Shown: positions 16,033 to 25,363 of the stretch, piece by piece | How the letters are laid out: each line of letters begins with the position of its first letter | Position numbering within the stretch: the first letter of the stretch is position 1 | Origin: an uncultured Bacteroidales bacterium | GTDB lineage: Bacteria > Bacteroidota > Bacteroidia > Bacteroidales > UBA932 | Assembly: GCA_944322815.1 (NCBI GenBank) | Contig: CALUQB010000010.1 | Span: 1-64,000, forward strand | Reading direction: 5' to 3' | DNA length: 64,000 bases | Translations under genes and position numbers: made by a program | Notes under the pieces: model-generated | Told to the model about the DNA's origin: nothing | Seen by the model: only the letters and a program-made list of their open reading frames with translations | The model's database searches: none

Positions 16033-16494
16033 ATGGAAAGAACTTTGGTGATTCTGAAACCTGGAACTCTTCAGAGAGGTCTGGTCGGAGAGGTCATCTC
16101 TCGTTTTGAAAAAAGAGGCCTTAAACTTGTGGCCATGAAAATGAAACAGCTGACTCCTGAAATTCTGGATGAACATTATGCGCATTTGAAGGACAGGCCG
16201 TTTTTCCCATGGCTGAAGGCCGGAATGATGGCGGCACCGGTGATTCTGTGTTGCTGGGAAGGTTTCGATGCGATCAGGACGGTCCGCGAGATGGCCGGTG
16301 CCACGAATGCTCGCAAGGCTGCTCCGGGAACGATCCGCGGTGACTACGGAATGAGTTCCCAGGAGAATATCGTACATACGTCGGATTCTCCTGAGAACGC
16401 TGCCATTGAACTGGCCCGCTTCTTTTCGGCTGAAGACTACTGTGAGTATCCTTCTCCTCTGAATCAGTATCTTTACGCTCCGGACGAGAAGTGA
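16033..16494 (+). CDS. ndk: nucleoside diphosphate kinase
   Basis: Ndk (153 aa) passes phosphate from ATP to NDPs through a phospho-His. MERTLVILKPG is the standard start, so I chose ATG 16033 rather than the frame's first Met at 16003, which overlaps the MATE gene. Active-site His115 sits in NIVHTSDS, where most families have NIIHGSDS. GATNARKAAPGTIRGDYG is the nucleotide-binding loop. Confidence 0.94.
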   Translation: MERTLVILKPGTLQRGLVGEVISRFEKRGLKLVAMKMKQLTPEILDEHYAHLKDRPFFPWLKAGMMAAPVILCCWEGFDAIRTVREMAGATNARKAAPGTIRGDYGMSSQENIVHTSDSPENAAIELARFFSAEDYCEYPSPLNQYLYAPDEK

Positions 16495-16497
16495 TTC

Positions 16498-17481
16498 CTA
16501 TTTTTCGTATCTGTCGAGCGCGTCTTTCATGAGTTCTCTTCCCAGTTCGCAGATTTCTTCTGCCCTGGCGTAGTCCGATATGGCTCCGAATGCATCGAAA
16601 GGCATGTTGACCAGGATATCCGGAGGGCAGAGCGATGTCATGAGCTTTGTATTCCAGTGGTTCATCAGGTCGAAAGTCCTTGACAGTATGGTGAAATAGT
16701 TGGCGTCCGGATCGAGAGTTTTCTGCGGCTTGTCATCTTTCGGAGCGAGACGTTCCTGTATGAGTTTATGTCCCTGCATACATGCCAGTTTCAGCTTTTC
16801 GCGCAGGGACAGATTTTCATTGTGTATCACCGAGTCTATGACGGCCTTGTTCTCGGCACGTCTGGCCATTCCTGCCTTTTCTCTGGCATCTGCCGCTTCA
16901 GCTTCATCTACCAGCATCTGCCGGATAGCGTCCACGTCTACATCATTGACATTGAATGCGACGAGAATGTCATGCCCGGAACGTTCCACACGGTTCAGAG
17001 GCATCGTATTCGCTATGCCTCCGTCGATAAGCGTACGCATCCCGATTTTTACAGGCCTGAAAAGCGACGGAATGGATATAGAGGATCTGATGGCCTGGAA
17101 CAGGTCTCCCTTGTCGAAGATGACTTCTTCTCCTGTGAAAAGGTCTGTGGCTATGGCTTTGAACGGGACGGACAGATCCTTGATGTCGATATCGGGAACG
17201 ATCTCCTGCAGAGCTTCGATGACTTTGTCTCCTTTTACCAGATGATTCCTGCTGATGGAAATATCCATGAGACTGAATACTTTCCATCCGTTGAGCGAGA
17301 AGAGGAAGTCCTTTACTTCAGGCAGTTTGCCTGCGGCATACATGCCTCCGATCAGCGAGCCGATGGACGTCCCTGCGATGGATGTGATCTTGTAGCCTCT
17401 GGCTTCGAGTTCTTCGATAGCCCCAATGTAAGCGAAGCCTCTCGGACCTCCGCTTGACAGAACCAGTGCGACATCTTTCAT
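16498..17481 (-). CDS. patatin-like phospholipase
   Basis: A 327-aa patatin-family acyl hydrolase. The oxyanion loop SSGGPRGFAYIG, the nucleophile elbow GTSIGS and the catalytic Asp in IDGGIANTMPL are all in place, so it should be active. There is no signal peptide, which suggests a cytoplasmic or inner-face enzyme of the RssA type. It is convergent with ndk (3-bp gap). Substrate is unknown, most likely phospholipids or lysophospholipids. Confidence 0.85.
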   Translation of the reverse strand: MKDVALVLSSGGPRGFAYIGAIEELEARGYKITSIAGTSIGSLIGGMYAAGKLPEVKDFLFSLNGWKVFSLMDISISRNHLVKGDKVIEALQEIVPDIDIKDLSVPFKAIATDLFTGEEVIFDKGDLFQAIRSSISIPSLFRPVKIGMRTLIDGGIANTMPLNRVERSGHDILVAFNVNDVDVDAIRQMLVDEAEAADAREKAGMARRAENKAVIDSVIHNENLSLREKLKLACMQGHKLIQERLAPKDDKPQKTLDPDANYFTILSRTFDLMNHWNTKLMTSLCPPDILVNMPFDAFGAISDYARAEEICELGRELMKDALDRYEK

Positions 17482-17524
17482 AATGACAGAGATTTATTCT
17501 GAGTAAATATACACAGAATATCTG

Positions 17525-18259
17525 TCAGTTCAGTACTGCGCAGTTGAAATATTCGTCAAACAGTCTTTTCGCCCGTTCCAGCTGCTCTTTGGTATTCAGC
17601 GGCGTGTCTTTCAGCCGGTAGTCCCATCCAAGGACTTCGTATTTGTTCTTCCCGAGAGTGTGGTAGGGCAGTATTTCCACGCGCTGTATCATCCTGTATC
17701 TGCCATTCCCGAAATGTTCGCCCAATGCACGGATGTCTTCTTCCGCATCGCTGATTCCCGGTACCAGTACATATCTCAGCCAGAATGGTCTGTCATGCTC
17801 TTCCAGCCACGCTGCAGTCCTGAGTGTCTGCGTGTTTTCCCTGCCTGTCAGGCTAAGATGCCTTGCCTGATTGAACTGCTTGACATCCAGCAGAGTGAGA
17901 TCTGCCATGCCGAAGAGTTTCTCTACATGCCTGTTCCAGATACCGCCGTTGGTGTCGATGCAGACGTTTATTCCGTTGGACTGCAGTTCCCTTACCAGCG
18001 GGACCAGAGCTTCCGCCTGCACGGTAGGCTCTCCTCCGGAAAATGTCACTCCTCCCTTTTTCCCGAAAAACGGCTTCTGATTCAATGCCATTTTCAGTAT
18101 TGCCTCCGGCAATGTCGGTGTGCCTCCCTCGAAGGAAATGGTGTCCGGGTTCGCGCAATACAGGCACTTGAACGGGCAGCCCTGTAAAAAAACGACGAGC
18201 CGGAGTCCCGGCCCATCGTAAGTTCCCATACTTTCGTATGAATGTACTTTCAATTCCAT
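17525..18259 (-). CDS. pflA: pyruvate formate-lyase activating enzyme
   Basis: Radical SAM enzyme (244 aa) that makes the glycyl radical on PflB. The cluster motif CPFKCLYC follows MGTYDGPGLRLVVFLQG. GGVTFSGGEP is the SAM-binding block, and DVKQFNQARH is conserved in PFL activases. It lies 3 bp downstream of pflB on the same strand, the usual pairing. Confidence 0.93.
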   Translation of the reverse strand: MELKVHSYESMGTYDGPGLRLVVFLQGCPFKCLYCANPDTISFEGGTPTLPEAILKMALNQKPFFGKKGGVTFSGGEPTVQAEALVPLVRELQSNGINVCIDTNGGIWNRHVEKLFGMADLTLLDVKQFNQARHLSLTGRENTQTLRTAAWLEEHDRPFWLRYVLVPGISDAEEDIRALGEHFGNGRYRMIQRVEILPYHTLGKNKYEVLGWDYRLKDTPLNTKEQLERAKRLFDEYFNCAVLN

Positions 18260-18262
18260 GGA

Positions 18263-20491
18263 TTAAAACTTTTCGTGGAATGTTCTCGCAATGACTTCCA
18301 GCTGATGCTCGCGGCTCAGTTTGATGAAGTTCACGGCGTATCCGGAAACCCTTATGGTGAGCTGAGGGTATTTTTCAGGATGCTCCATGGCATCTTCCAG
18401 CATTTCCCTGTTCAGGACGTTCACGTTCAGATGATGTGCGCCTTTGGTGAAGTATCCGTCCATCATGGTCACCAGATTCTCTACCTTTTCCTGATCTGTC
18501 GGACCAAGTGATTTCGGTACGATAGAGAATGTGTTGCTGATTCCGTCCATCGCGTCATGGTAGTCGAGTTTGGCTACGGAACTGAGTGAGGCGATGGCGC
18601 CGTGGCTGTCACGGCCATGCATAGGGTTTGCTCCCGGGGCGAATGCCACGCCTTTGAGACGTCCGTCAGGCGTAGCTCCTGTCTTCTTCCCGTACATCAC
18701 GTTGGATGTGATGGTCAGGATTGAAAGCGTAGGCTCGGCGTTCTTGTATATTGGAAGCTTGCAGAGTTCTCCGTTGAAATAGTGGATGAGTTCCTTTGCG
18801 ATATTGTCCACACGGTCGTCATCGTTGCCGAAGCACGGGTATTCGCCTTCGATCTTGAAGCTGTCGGTGAGACCTTCCTCATTGCGGTGAGCTGTCACCT
18901 TGGCGAACTTTATGGCTGAAAGGGAGTCGGCTGCGATGGACATTCCTGCTACTCCATACGCGAGATTGATGGAAGGGTTCGTATCGATGAATGCCATCTG
19001 GGATCTCTCGTAGTCATATTTGTCATGCATGTAGTGAATGATGTTCATCGCTTCGTTGTAGACCCTGGCTACTTCATGGAGGACTTTCTTGTAGTTCGCG
19101 AGAACTTCATCATAGTCCAGCACATCGCTCTTGAGCGGCTCGATGCCCTCGACCATGAGTGTGCCGGTATTTTCGCAGCGGCCTCCGTTTATGGCCAGCA
19201 GAAGGGCCTTCGCGAGATTTGCACGTGCTCCGAAGAACTGGATGGCCTTTCCTACGGCCTGGTAGGATACGCAGCAGGCGATTCCGTAGTCATCACATTT
19301 GCGTGTGTCACGCATGAGGTTGTCGTTCTCGTACTGTACCGAACTGGTGTCTATGGAAACTTTCGCACAGAAATCCTTGAAGCCTTCCGGCAGTTCCGGA
19401 CTCCAGAGTACTGTCATGTTAGGTTCCGGAGCAGGTCCGAGATTGTACAGAGTCTGGAGGAAACGGAATGATGTCTTGGTGACCTTTATCTTGCCGTCGT
19501 TGAAACGTCCTCCGATGGATTCCGTGATCCAGGTAGGGTCTCCGGCGAAAATATCATTGTATGCCTGCATCCTGAGATGGCGTACCATTCTGAGTTTCAG
19601 GACGAACTGGTCGATGAGCTCCTGTGCGTGGCATTCATCGATGATGCCGTGGTTCAGATCGTATTCGATGTAGATATCCAGGAATGAGGATACGCTTCCG
19701 AGAGACATGGCGGCTCCGTCCTGTTCCTTGACAGCTGCGAGATATGCCATATATACCCACTGTACGGCTTCATGGGCGTTGTATGCAGGTCTGCCGAGGT
19801 CAAGACCGTAATATTCTCCGAGAACCTTGATTTCATTCAGAGCCTTGATCTGTTCGGCGACTTCTTCGCGAAGTCTGATCCTGTCCTCGGTCATCGGACC
19901 GGTCAGATGCTTCAGATCTTCTTTCTTCGATTCGATGATCCTGTCCGCACCGTAAAGGGCCAGTCTCCTGTAGTCACCTATGATTCGTCCGCGGGAATAA
20001 TTGTCAGGAAGTCCGGTCAGGAAGCCCAGAGACCTGAATTTCAATATTTCTTCGGTATATACATCGAAAACACCGTCATTGTGGCTTTTGCGGTAATGTG
20101 TGAATATCTCTTTCACTTTCGGATCGAGTTCTACGCCGTTCTGGTTGCAGGCTCTTTCCACCACTCTCCAGCCTCCGAACGGTTTGATAGCCCTTTTCAG
20201 CAGTTCATCTGTCTGAAGACCGACTATCAGTTCGTTTTCCTGGTCGATATATCCGGCCTTGTGAGAAGTGATAGTGGAGATGGTTTTTGCATCGATCGAG
20301 CGGACACCGTTGTTTTTCCTTTCTTCTTCCATAGCTTCCAGGCATTTGTCCCAGAGCTTTTTAGTCCTTTCTGTAGGTCCGCAGAGGAAAGAGGCGTCGC
20401 CGGTATACGGAGTGATATTCCTGTAGACAAAGTCTGATACATCGATTTTCCGGCTCCATGCGCCATCAATGAATTTTTCGTTCAATTCCAT
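18263..20491 (-). CDS. pflB: formate C-acetyltransferase (pyruvate formate-lyase)
   Basis: PflB (742 aa) splits pyruvate and CoA into acetyl-CoA and formate in anaerobic metabolism. The paired active-site cysteines are in [12 protein letters not shown]. The glycyl radical site is in RVSGYAVNF near the C-terminus. [19 protein letters not shown] is also conserved. Length is normal. It is transcribed with pflA from the promoter at 20550-20580, consistent with a strict anaerobe that ferments sugars. Confidence 0.96.
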   Translation of the reverse strand: MELNEKFIDGAWSRKIDVSDFVYRNITPYTGDASFLCGPTERTKKLWDKCLEAMEEERKNNGVRSIDAKTISTITSHKAGYIDQENELIVGLQTDELLKRAIKPFGGWRVVERACNQNGVELDPKVKEIFTHYRKSHNDGVFDVYTEEILKFRSLGFLTGLPDNYSRGRIIGDYRRLALYGADRIIESKKEDLKHLTGPMTEDRIRLREEVAEQIKALNEIKVLGEYYGLDLGRPAYNAHEAVQWVYMAYLAAVKEQDGAAMSLGSVSSFLDIYIEYDLNHGIIDECHAQELIDQFVLKLRMVRHLRMQAYNDIFAGDPTWITESIGGRFNDGKIKVTKTSFRFLQTLYNLGPAPEPNMTVLWSPELPEGFKDFCAKVSIDTSSVQYENDNLMRDTRKCDDYGIACCVSYQAVGKAIQFFGARANLAKALLLAINGGRCENTGTLMVEGIEPLKSDVLDYDEVLANYKKVLHEVARVYNEAMNIIHYMHDKYDYERSQMAFIDTNPSINLAYGVAGMSIAADSLSAIKFAKVTAHRNEEGLTDSFKIEGEYPCFGNDDDRVDNIAKELIHYFNGELCKLPIYKNAEPTLSILTITSNVMYGKKTGATPDGRLKGVAFAPGANPMHGRDSHGAIASLSSVAKLDYHDAMDGISNTFSIVPKSLGPTDQEKVENLVTMMDGYFTKGAHHLNVNVLNREMLEDAMEHPEKYPQLTIRVSGYAVNFIKLSREHQLEVIARTFHEKF

Positions 20492-20549
20492 AAAATCTTA
20501 AAGTTAACGTCAAACCGACGGATTTATTAATGATTCATGATTCAGGTCG

Positions 20550-20580
20550 CAAATATAGTGCTTATTTGTAATTATTCAAA
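20550..20580 (-). promoter_or_regulatory. promoter of pflBA
   Basis: On the minus strand: TTTG (20577-20580), 19 bases, TATATTTG (20550-20557), a perfect Bacteroidetes promoter. The predicted start is near 20543, giving a leader of about 50 bases. Confidence 0.75.
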
Positions 20581-20622
20581 TCTATATACGGCGATTCGGG
20601 AAAAATCCTGCCGGCGGTCCGA

Positions 20623-20652
20623 TTGGAAATGAAAACACTTTTCTTATTTTTG
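20623..20652 (+). promoter_or_regulatory. promoter of the 2-hydroxyacid dehydrogenase-like gene
   Basis: TTG (20623-20625), 19 bases, TATTTTTG (20645-20652). It lies 26 bases ahead of the start at 20679 and diverges from the pflB promoter. Confidence 0.6.
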
Positions 20653-20678
20653 TATTTTTATGTAAAAATGTCCAGACG

Positions 20679-21575
20679 ATGAAAAAATTCAGAAAACTCG
20701 TGGCTATCGAGCCGGTAGGGCTGATTCCGGCAGTAGAGTCAGAAGTCAGGGGCATGGCCATGGAATCAGTGTTCCATGAAGATATTCCCGCTGATGACAT
20801 GGCTGTAGCTTCACGTATCGGAGATGCTGATGCCGTGCTTCTCAGCTATACTTCGAGAATCACTGCGGATGCTCTGTCCCGGTGCCCGAATGTGAAATAC
20901 ATAGGAATGTGCTGTTCTCTTTATTCTCCGGAAAGCGCGAATGTGGATATCAGGTATGCCGGGTCCAGGGGTATCACAGTGACGGGTATCCGAGACTACG
21001 GTGATGAAGGAGTGGTGGAATATGCAGTGAGCGAACTGGTCCGCTGCCTGCATGGTTTCGGGCAGGAACCATGGTATGGAGCACCGAGGGAAATCACCGG
21101 TCTCAGGACAGGCTTTCTCGGACTGGGAAAGTCCGGAGGAATGATAGCTGATGCCATGAAGTTTTTCGGAGCCGATGTCAGCTATTTCGCCCGTTCTGAA
21201 AAGGAAGAAGCGAGACGGAAGGGATATGTGTTCATGCCGCTGGCCGGACTTCTGGAATCAAGCGATGTGGTATTCTGCTGTCTTAACAAGAATACGGTCC
21301 TGATGCATTCAGCCGAATTCGAAAGATTCGGGAACCATAAGATACTGTTCAATACCGGGCTTTCTCCTGCATGGGACGAAGAGCCGTTTCTCGAATGGAT
21401 CGGGAAAGACAACCTCTGCTTTTGCGATACGGTCATGGCACTCGGAGGCGAACATCTGCTTTCACTTCCGAATGTCCGTTGCATGAAGGTTTCTTCAGGG
21501 CGTACCGAGCAGTCATTCGTAAGGCTGAGCGAGAAAGTCCTGGCGAATATCGCCGGCTTTCTGGAGAATGACTGA
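20679..21575 (+). CDS. D-2-hydroxyacid dehydrogenase-like NAD(P)-binding protein
   Basis: A 298-aa protein resembling D-isomer specific 2-hydroxyacid dehydrogenases. The N-terminal half forms the substrate domain (VLLSYTSRITADALSRCPNVKYIGM). RTGFLGLGKSGGMIADAMKFFGADV is the Rossmann loop (GxGxxG). The usual catalytic Arg block is not obvious (NTGLSPAWDEEPF in its place), so the reaction is uncertain. The following glycosylation genes begin 3 bp later, so they may be co-transcribed, but a link in function is not evident. Confidence 0.7.
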   Translation: MKKFRKLVAIEPVGLIPAVESEVRGMAMESVFHEDIPADDMAVASRIGDADAVLLSYTSRITADALSRCPNVKYIGMCCSLYSPESANVDIRYAGSRGITVTGIRDYGDEGVVEYAVSELVRCLHGFGQEPWYGAPREITGLRTGFLGLGKSGGMIADAMKFFGADVSYFARSEKEEARRKGYVFMPLAGLLESSDVVFCCLNKNTVLMHSAEFERFGNHKILFNTGLSPAWDEEPFLEWIGKDNLCFCDTVMALGGEHLLSLPNVRCMKVSSGRTEQSFVRLSEKVLANIAGFLEND

Positions 21576-21577
21576 CC

Positions 21578-22318
21578 GTGATGAACAGGACAGCTGATTA
21601 CGAATTCACCGTGATTGTCCCCTTATATAATGAGGTGGACAACATCCCTGAACTGGAACGGCGGCTTTCTGCATATATTCCATGCTGTCGGTATCGTGCA
21701 TGCGTGCTTTTCGTGGATGACGGATCTTCTGACGGTAGTCTGGATGCTCTGCGGGAAATATGTGGACGCCACCGTGATTTCTTTTATGTGTCCTTAGGCG
21801 CGAACTGCGGACTGAGTTCCGCACTGAAGGCCGGTTTCGACTGTGCATGTTCTGAATATATCGGCTATATCGATGCAGATCTTCAGACTGATCCTGAAGA
21901 TTTTGAAATACTTCTGCCGTATCTGGAAGACTACGATATGGTCACCGGTTTCAGGACCAGACGGTGTGACAGTCTTTTCCGGAAATTCCAGTCCGGGATC
22001 GCAAATTCATTCCGTCGCATGATGACCGGAGATGGGGCTTCCGATACCGGCTGCCCACTTAAAGTATTCAGGGCGGAAACGGTCAGGAAATTTCCTGTGT
22101 TCAAGGGAATGCATCGTTTCTTCCCTGCACTTGTCATGCTTCAGGACGGTGCGAGATACAAGGAAGTGCCTGTAAACCATCATGGAAGAGCAGCCGGAAA
22201 GTCCAAGTCTTCTATGTGGACCAGGATGAAATCGTCTCTGGCGGACTGTTTCGCGTACAGGTGGATGAGGTCCCGCCAAATCAGATATACCGTGACGGAA
22301 TCCGATATGGAATCCTGA
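21578..22318 (+). CDS. glycosyltransferase family 2 (polyprenyl-phosphate sugar synthase-like)
   Basis: A 246-aa GT-A enzyme like dolichol-phosphate mannose synthase or ArnC. VIVPLYNEVDNIPEL starts the fold, FVDDGSSDGS is the nucleotide-binding block, and DADLQTDPED is the DXD metal site. SDTGCPLKVFR and GMHRFFPALVMLQG-type blocks are typical of this group. There are no C-terminal membrane segments. It likely loads a sugar onto a polyprenyl phosphate on the cytoplasmic side, for use by the GT39 enzyme two genes on. Its stop overlaps the next start (TGATG). Confidence 0.85.
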   Translation: MMNRTADYEFTVIVPLYNEVDNIPELERRLSAYIPCCRYRACVLFVDDGSSDGSLDALREICGRHRDFFYVSLGANCGLSSALKAGFDCACSEYIGYIDADLQTDPEDFEILLPYLEDYDMVTGFRTRRCDSLFRKFQSGIANSFRRMMTGDGASDTGCPLKVFRAETVRKFPVFKGMHRFFPALVMLQDGARYKEVPVNHHGRAAGKSKSSMWTRMKSSLADCFAYRWMRSRQIRYTVTESDMES

Positions 22319-22983
22319 TGCAGGCGGACATGATTCATCAGTCAGTCATATATGGAATCGGTTTCCTGGCACAGATATTCTTTTCTGCCAGGACATTGGT
22401 CCAGTGGATCAGATCGGAGCAGTCCGGTGCGGTGGTCTCTCCGGTTTCTTACTGGCTGTTGAGTGTGGCAGGTTCCTGGCTTTTTTTCGTTTACGGCTGG
22501 CTTCGCGATGATTTTGCCATTATATTCGGGCAGTTCGTTTCATATTATGTCTATCTGTGGAATCTCGGTTGGAAAGGGATATGGAGGAATATCCCGGTGC
22601 CGTTGAAGGCGGTACTGGTCATTACTCCTGTCGTGGCTTCGGCTATCGTCCTCGTCGGAGATCCTTCAAATGCAGTGCGCTTTTTCTTGAACGAAGACAT
22701 TCCTCTCCGGCTTCTGGTCTTCGGCTCAGCCGGTCAGATCCTGTTTTCCTTACGTTTCGTTTATCAGTGGATATGTTCCGTCCGCAGGAACGAGTCGGTC
22801 CTACCTGCCGGTTTCTGGATCATAAGTCTGACAGGTTCCGCTGCCATAGTGGTCTACGGCATTTTAAGGCTGGATCCCGTGCTCATAGCCGGTCAGGTTT
22901 TCGGACTTGCGGCTTATTCCAGGAATCTGATGATAGCTGTCCGTTCAAACCGTTTTGAAAAACCCGAATCAGATGAAAATTGA
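22318..22983 (+). CDS. LAB_N (lipid-A-disaccharide synthase N-terminal domain) membrane protein, tandem repeat
   Basis: A 221-aa membrane protein holding two LAB_N-type halves. The first covers about residues 5-85 (GFLAQIFFSARTLVQWIRSE, SPVSYWLLSVAGSWLFFVYG) and the second about 130-215 (GSAGQILFSLRFVYQWICSV, PAGFWIISLTGSAAIVVYG). Each half has about three short hydrophobic segments, which looks like an internal duplication. Start 22318 overlaps the GT2 stop. The larger frame begins at 22216, but that part is out of phase with the conserved GT2 sequence. It may help move or present a polyprenyl-linked sugar; this is inferred from its neighbours. Confidence 0.75.
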   Translation: MQADMIHQSVIYGIGFLAQIFFSARTLVQWIRSEQSGAVVSPVSYWLLSVAGSWLFFVYGWLRDDFAIIFGQFVSYYVYLWNLGWKGIWRNIPVPLKAVLVITPVVASAIVLVGDPSNAVRFFLNEDIPLRLLVFGSAGQILFSLRFVYQWICSVRRNESVLPAGFWIISLTGSAAIVVYGILRLDPVLIAGQVFGLAAYSRNLMIAVRSNRFEKPESDEN

Positions 22984-24613
22984 TCCAAGACCTCATCCTC
23001 TTTTTGCAGCTTTTCTGCTGCTGGCTCTCAGTCTTGTTCCGCTGATGGCGTTGAGGGATGTTACGCCTGCAAATGAACTGAGATATCTGAGCATAGCGGA
23101 CGAGGCTCTTGCAGAAGGCCGTATTTTCACCTTCTCGAATCATGGGGAACCGTATTCGGATAAGCCGCCTCTCTATCTGTGGCTCGTGATGCTTTCGCGT
23201 CTTATTTCCGGCGGCCATGACATATTCGTACTCAGCCTGATGTCATTCATTCCGGCACTTGTGACCATCGGCGTGATGGACCGATGGCTGGTGCTTGTGG
23301 CAGGACAGACGACTATCAGATTCACATGGCTTGACAGGTTTGCCGCTGCGATGATGCTCGGGACTTCCGCCATGTTTGCAGGGACTTCCGTCATATTGCG
23401 GATGGACATGCTGATGACCATGTTCATAGTCCTGTCATTGTTCGTTTTTTACAAACAGTACAGACATATCGGAAATCCGGTATTGAACGGAGTCCTTCTG
23501 CCTGTCTGTATTTTTCTGGCCTTGTTCACCAAAGGCCCTGTAGGGCTGCTGGTACCTGTGACGAGCATATTTTTCTTTCTCATGTTTTCCGGGAAACTGC
23601 GTGATACAGGCAAATACCTGGGATTCAGGACATGGGGGATAATAGCCGTGCTGTGTGCATTCTGGTTTTCCGGAGTGTGGCTGGAAGGCGGAAAAGAGTA
23701 CCTTTCGGACTTGCTTTTCCATCAGACATTAGGCAGGGCAGTGGATGCATTCCACCATAAGGAGCCGTTCTGGTATTATTTTGCGGCAGTATGGTATGTG
23801 GCGGCACCATACTCCCTTCTTATGATTTATACCGTGATTTTCCGTTCCGGAAGACATGTCTATGTCACGGATGCGGGACGCCTTTTCCTGGTCGTTTTCA
23901 TTTCCACATTTGTGATGCTGTCGCTTTTCAGCTCCAAGCTTTCCGTATATATGCTTCCTGCAGTACCATTTCTGGTTTACTATACCGTATTGACAGTAAA
24001 GGATATGCATGATGACAGCATGATACGGATACTTGTAGGCCTGCCTTCCGCGCTTATTCTGCTGGCTGCACTGGCGGTCTGCACTTTCAGCCTGTACGAT
24101 GGCTCCATTCCGAATGGCATTCTGCCTGCATACATATGCGAGCTGGCCGGCACTCCTTTCGCTTATATGGCCTCGGTTGTCCTCATGGCAGGGGCTGCTA
24201 TGACTTTTTACGCACTTTCCGGACACAGACCCTGGACACTGGCCGTCTCTTCCACGGCCGTTTCCATTCTGCTTGCCATCATTCTTCTGACACCGCTTGT
24301 ACCGCGTCTCAACGACTATATCGGGTACAGAAATATGGCGGCACTGGCCATGGAACTGAAGAAATGCGGCGGAGTTTCCGGCTATACATCCTGCGGCCTG
24401 ACGATGGGTGAGAATATGGATGCCTTTCTGGGAGAGAGCGTCAAGGCGTACAGCATCCTTGATGATTTCTGTCATGCAGACATTTCCGATACGGTCCTTA
24501 TGGTCAGGACGTCCTGCATATCAGAATGCCCCCTGGTAGCGGAAAAGCTGTCCGGACTGCACGGCGTGGAGAAAGGGGACTTCACCATATTCATCGTTCC
24601 GGCTTCCCGATAG
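22973..24613 (+). CDS. glycosyltransferase family 39 (ArnT-like)
   Basis: A 546-aa inner-membrane GT-C glycosyltransferase with about 11-13 hydrophobic segments. The first periplasmic loop has RDVTPANELRYLSIADE with the acidic catalytic residue. KPPLYLWLVMLSRLISG is the conserved ArnT/PMT block, and GTSVILRMDMLM follows. Such enzymes move a sugar from polyprenyl phosphate to lipid A or protein in the periplasm. I chose ATG 22973, which overlaps the LAB_N gene by 11 bp; an upstream Met at 22955 is also possible. Confidence 0.85.
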   Translation: MKIDPRPHPLFAAFLLLALSLVPLMALRDVTPANELRYLSIADEALAEGRIFTFSNHGEPYSDKPPLYLWLVMLSRLISGGHDIFVLSLMSFIPALVTIGVMDRWLVLVAGQTTIRFTWLDRFAAAMMLGTSAMFAGTSVILRMDMLMTMFIVLSLFVFYKQYRHIGNPVLNGVLLPVCIFLALFTKGPVGLLVPVTSIFFFLMFSGKLRDTGKYLGFRTWGIIAVLCAFWFSGVWLEGGKEYLSDLLFHQTLGRAVDAFHHKEPFWYYFAAVWYVAAPYSLLMIYTVIFRSGRHVYVTDAGRLFLVVFISTFVMLSLFSSKLSVYMLPAVPFLVYYTVLTVKDMHDDSMIRILVGLPSALILLAALAVCTFSLYDGSIPNGILPAYICELAGTPFAYMASVVLMAGAAMTFYALSGHRPWTLAVSSTAVSILLAIILLTPLVPRLNDYIGYRNMAALAMELKKCGGVSGYTSCGLTMGENMDAFLGESVKAYSILDDFCHADISDTVLMVRTSCISECPLVAEKLSGLHGVEKGDFTIFIVPASR

Positions 24614-24647
24614 AGGAAGATGTACGGGAGATACGCCGGAAACCCGG

Positions 24648-24672
24648 AAGAGGATGACACTTCGCCTCTTTT
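24648..24672 (+). terminator. weak hairpin after the GT39 gene
   Basis: AAGAGG (24648-24653) pairs with CCTCTT (24665-24670) and is followed by TT. The stem is short and the T-run poor. The stretch 24614-24734 holds no gene and nothing else that I recognise. Confidence 0.28.
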
Positions 24673-24734
24673 CATGACCCGTAATCGGTCACAAGGACCA
24701 GAGTCATCCCCAGTGCCGGTTTGTCCGGGCGTCA

Positions 24735-25079
24735 TCAGAGTCCGCACTGCATAGGTGCCGGATCTTCGAAGACTATTTTGTTTGCCACAACTTCATACAA
24801 CTGTTTTTCCGTTCCGTCACTTCCGGTGAATTTGGAAGTGCGTACCCTGCCGCTTACATAGAGGGGCATTCCCTTCACTATCTTCGTCAGGTCAGGCATG
24901 CCTCTTCCGCTCCATGCCACGATATTATGCCATGTAGTTTCTATGACGGCATCCCCTTCCCTGCCTTTGTACATGAAATTCGTCGCCATGGAGAATCTGG
25001 CCACTTTGTTTTCCCCTACTTCGGAAATGCGGACATTCCCTACATTTCCTTTCAACTCGATCTTGTTCAACTGTTCCAT
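24735..25079 (-). CDS. ssb: single-stranded DNA-binding protein (short)
   Basis: A 114-aa OB-fold SSB: MEQLNKIELKGNVGNVRI at the start, WHNIVAWSG in the middle and GMPLYVSGRVRTSKF after it. It lacks the long disordered tail and the acidic DDDIPF-type tip that E. coli SSB uses to recruit partners; the protein ends in EDPAPMQCGL. A frame open to 25247 adds a Lys-rich and hydrophobic stretch with no family likeness, so I start at 25079. It may be a second, minor SSB rather than the main one. Confidence 0.82.
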   Translation of the reverse strand: MEQLNKIELKGNVGNVRISEVGENKVARFSMATNFMYKGREGDAVIETTWHNIVAWSGRGMPDLTKIVKGMPLYVSGRVRTSKFTGSDGTEKQLYEVVANKIVFEDPAPMQCGL

Positions 25080-25316
25080 ACGTATTACTCTTTTGAATGA
25101 AAACCTGTATGTCGTGCGCACGTTGACAGGACAGGGGCAAAGTAAGGCAATATATAAATGGAAAAGAATATCCTCCTGTCGGCTTTTTCTTTTTTTATAC
25201 TGTTTTTTTTCTTTTTTTATATTTTGCCCGTGTTTCATGCCTTGCATGTGCGGAAGTCGCCAATGTCCGGAAAAAGAAAAATTTCTTTAATAAAAAGAAA
25301 AACGATGTTCCGACTG

Positions 25317-25347
25317 TTTGACAGGAAAAAATTAAGTCCAATATTTG
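25317..25347 (+). promoter_or_regulatory. promoter of the zinc-ribbon protein gene
   Basis: TTTG (25317-25320), 19 bases, AATATTTG (25340-25347; first base off consensus). The start would be near 25354, only about 10 bases ahead of the ATG at 25364. The rest of 25080-25316 is AT-rich with poly-T runs (25187-25227) and holds no gene that I can support. Confidence 0.45.
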
Positions 25348-25363
25348 GGAAAAAGATGGATTT

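Noticed and set aside
25187..25227. poly-T tract as a terminator
   Set aside because: No stem precedes it on either strand; it is just AT-rich intergenic sequence.
25080..25247. N-terminal extension of ssb
   Set aside because: The added residues are Lys-rich then hydrophobic with no likeness to SSB, and the standard MEQLNKIELKG start is at 25079.
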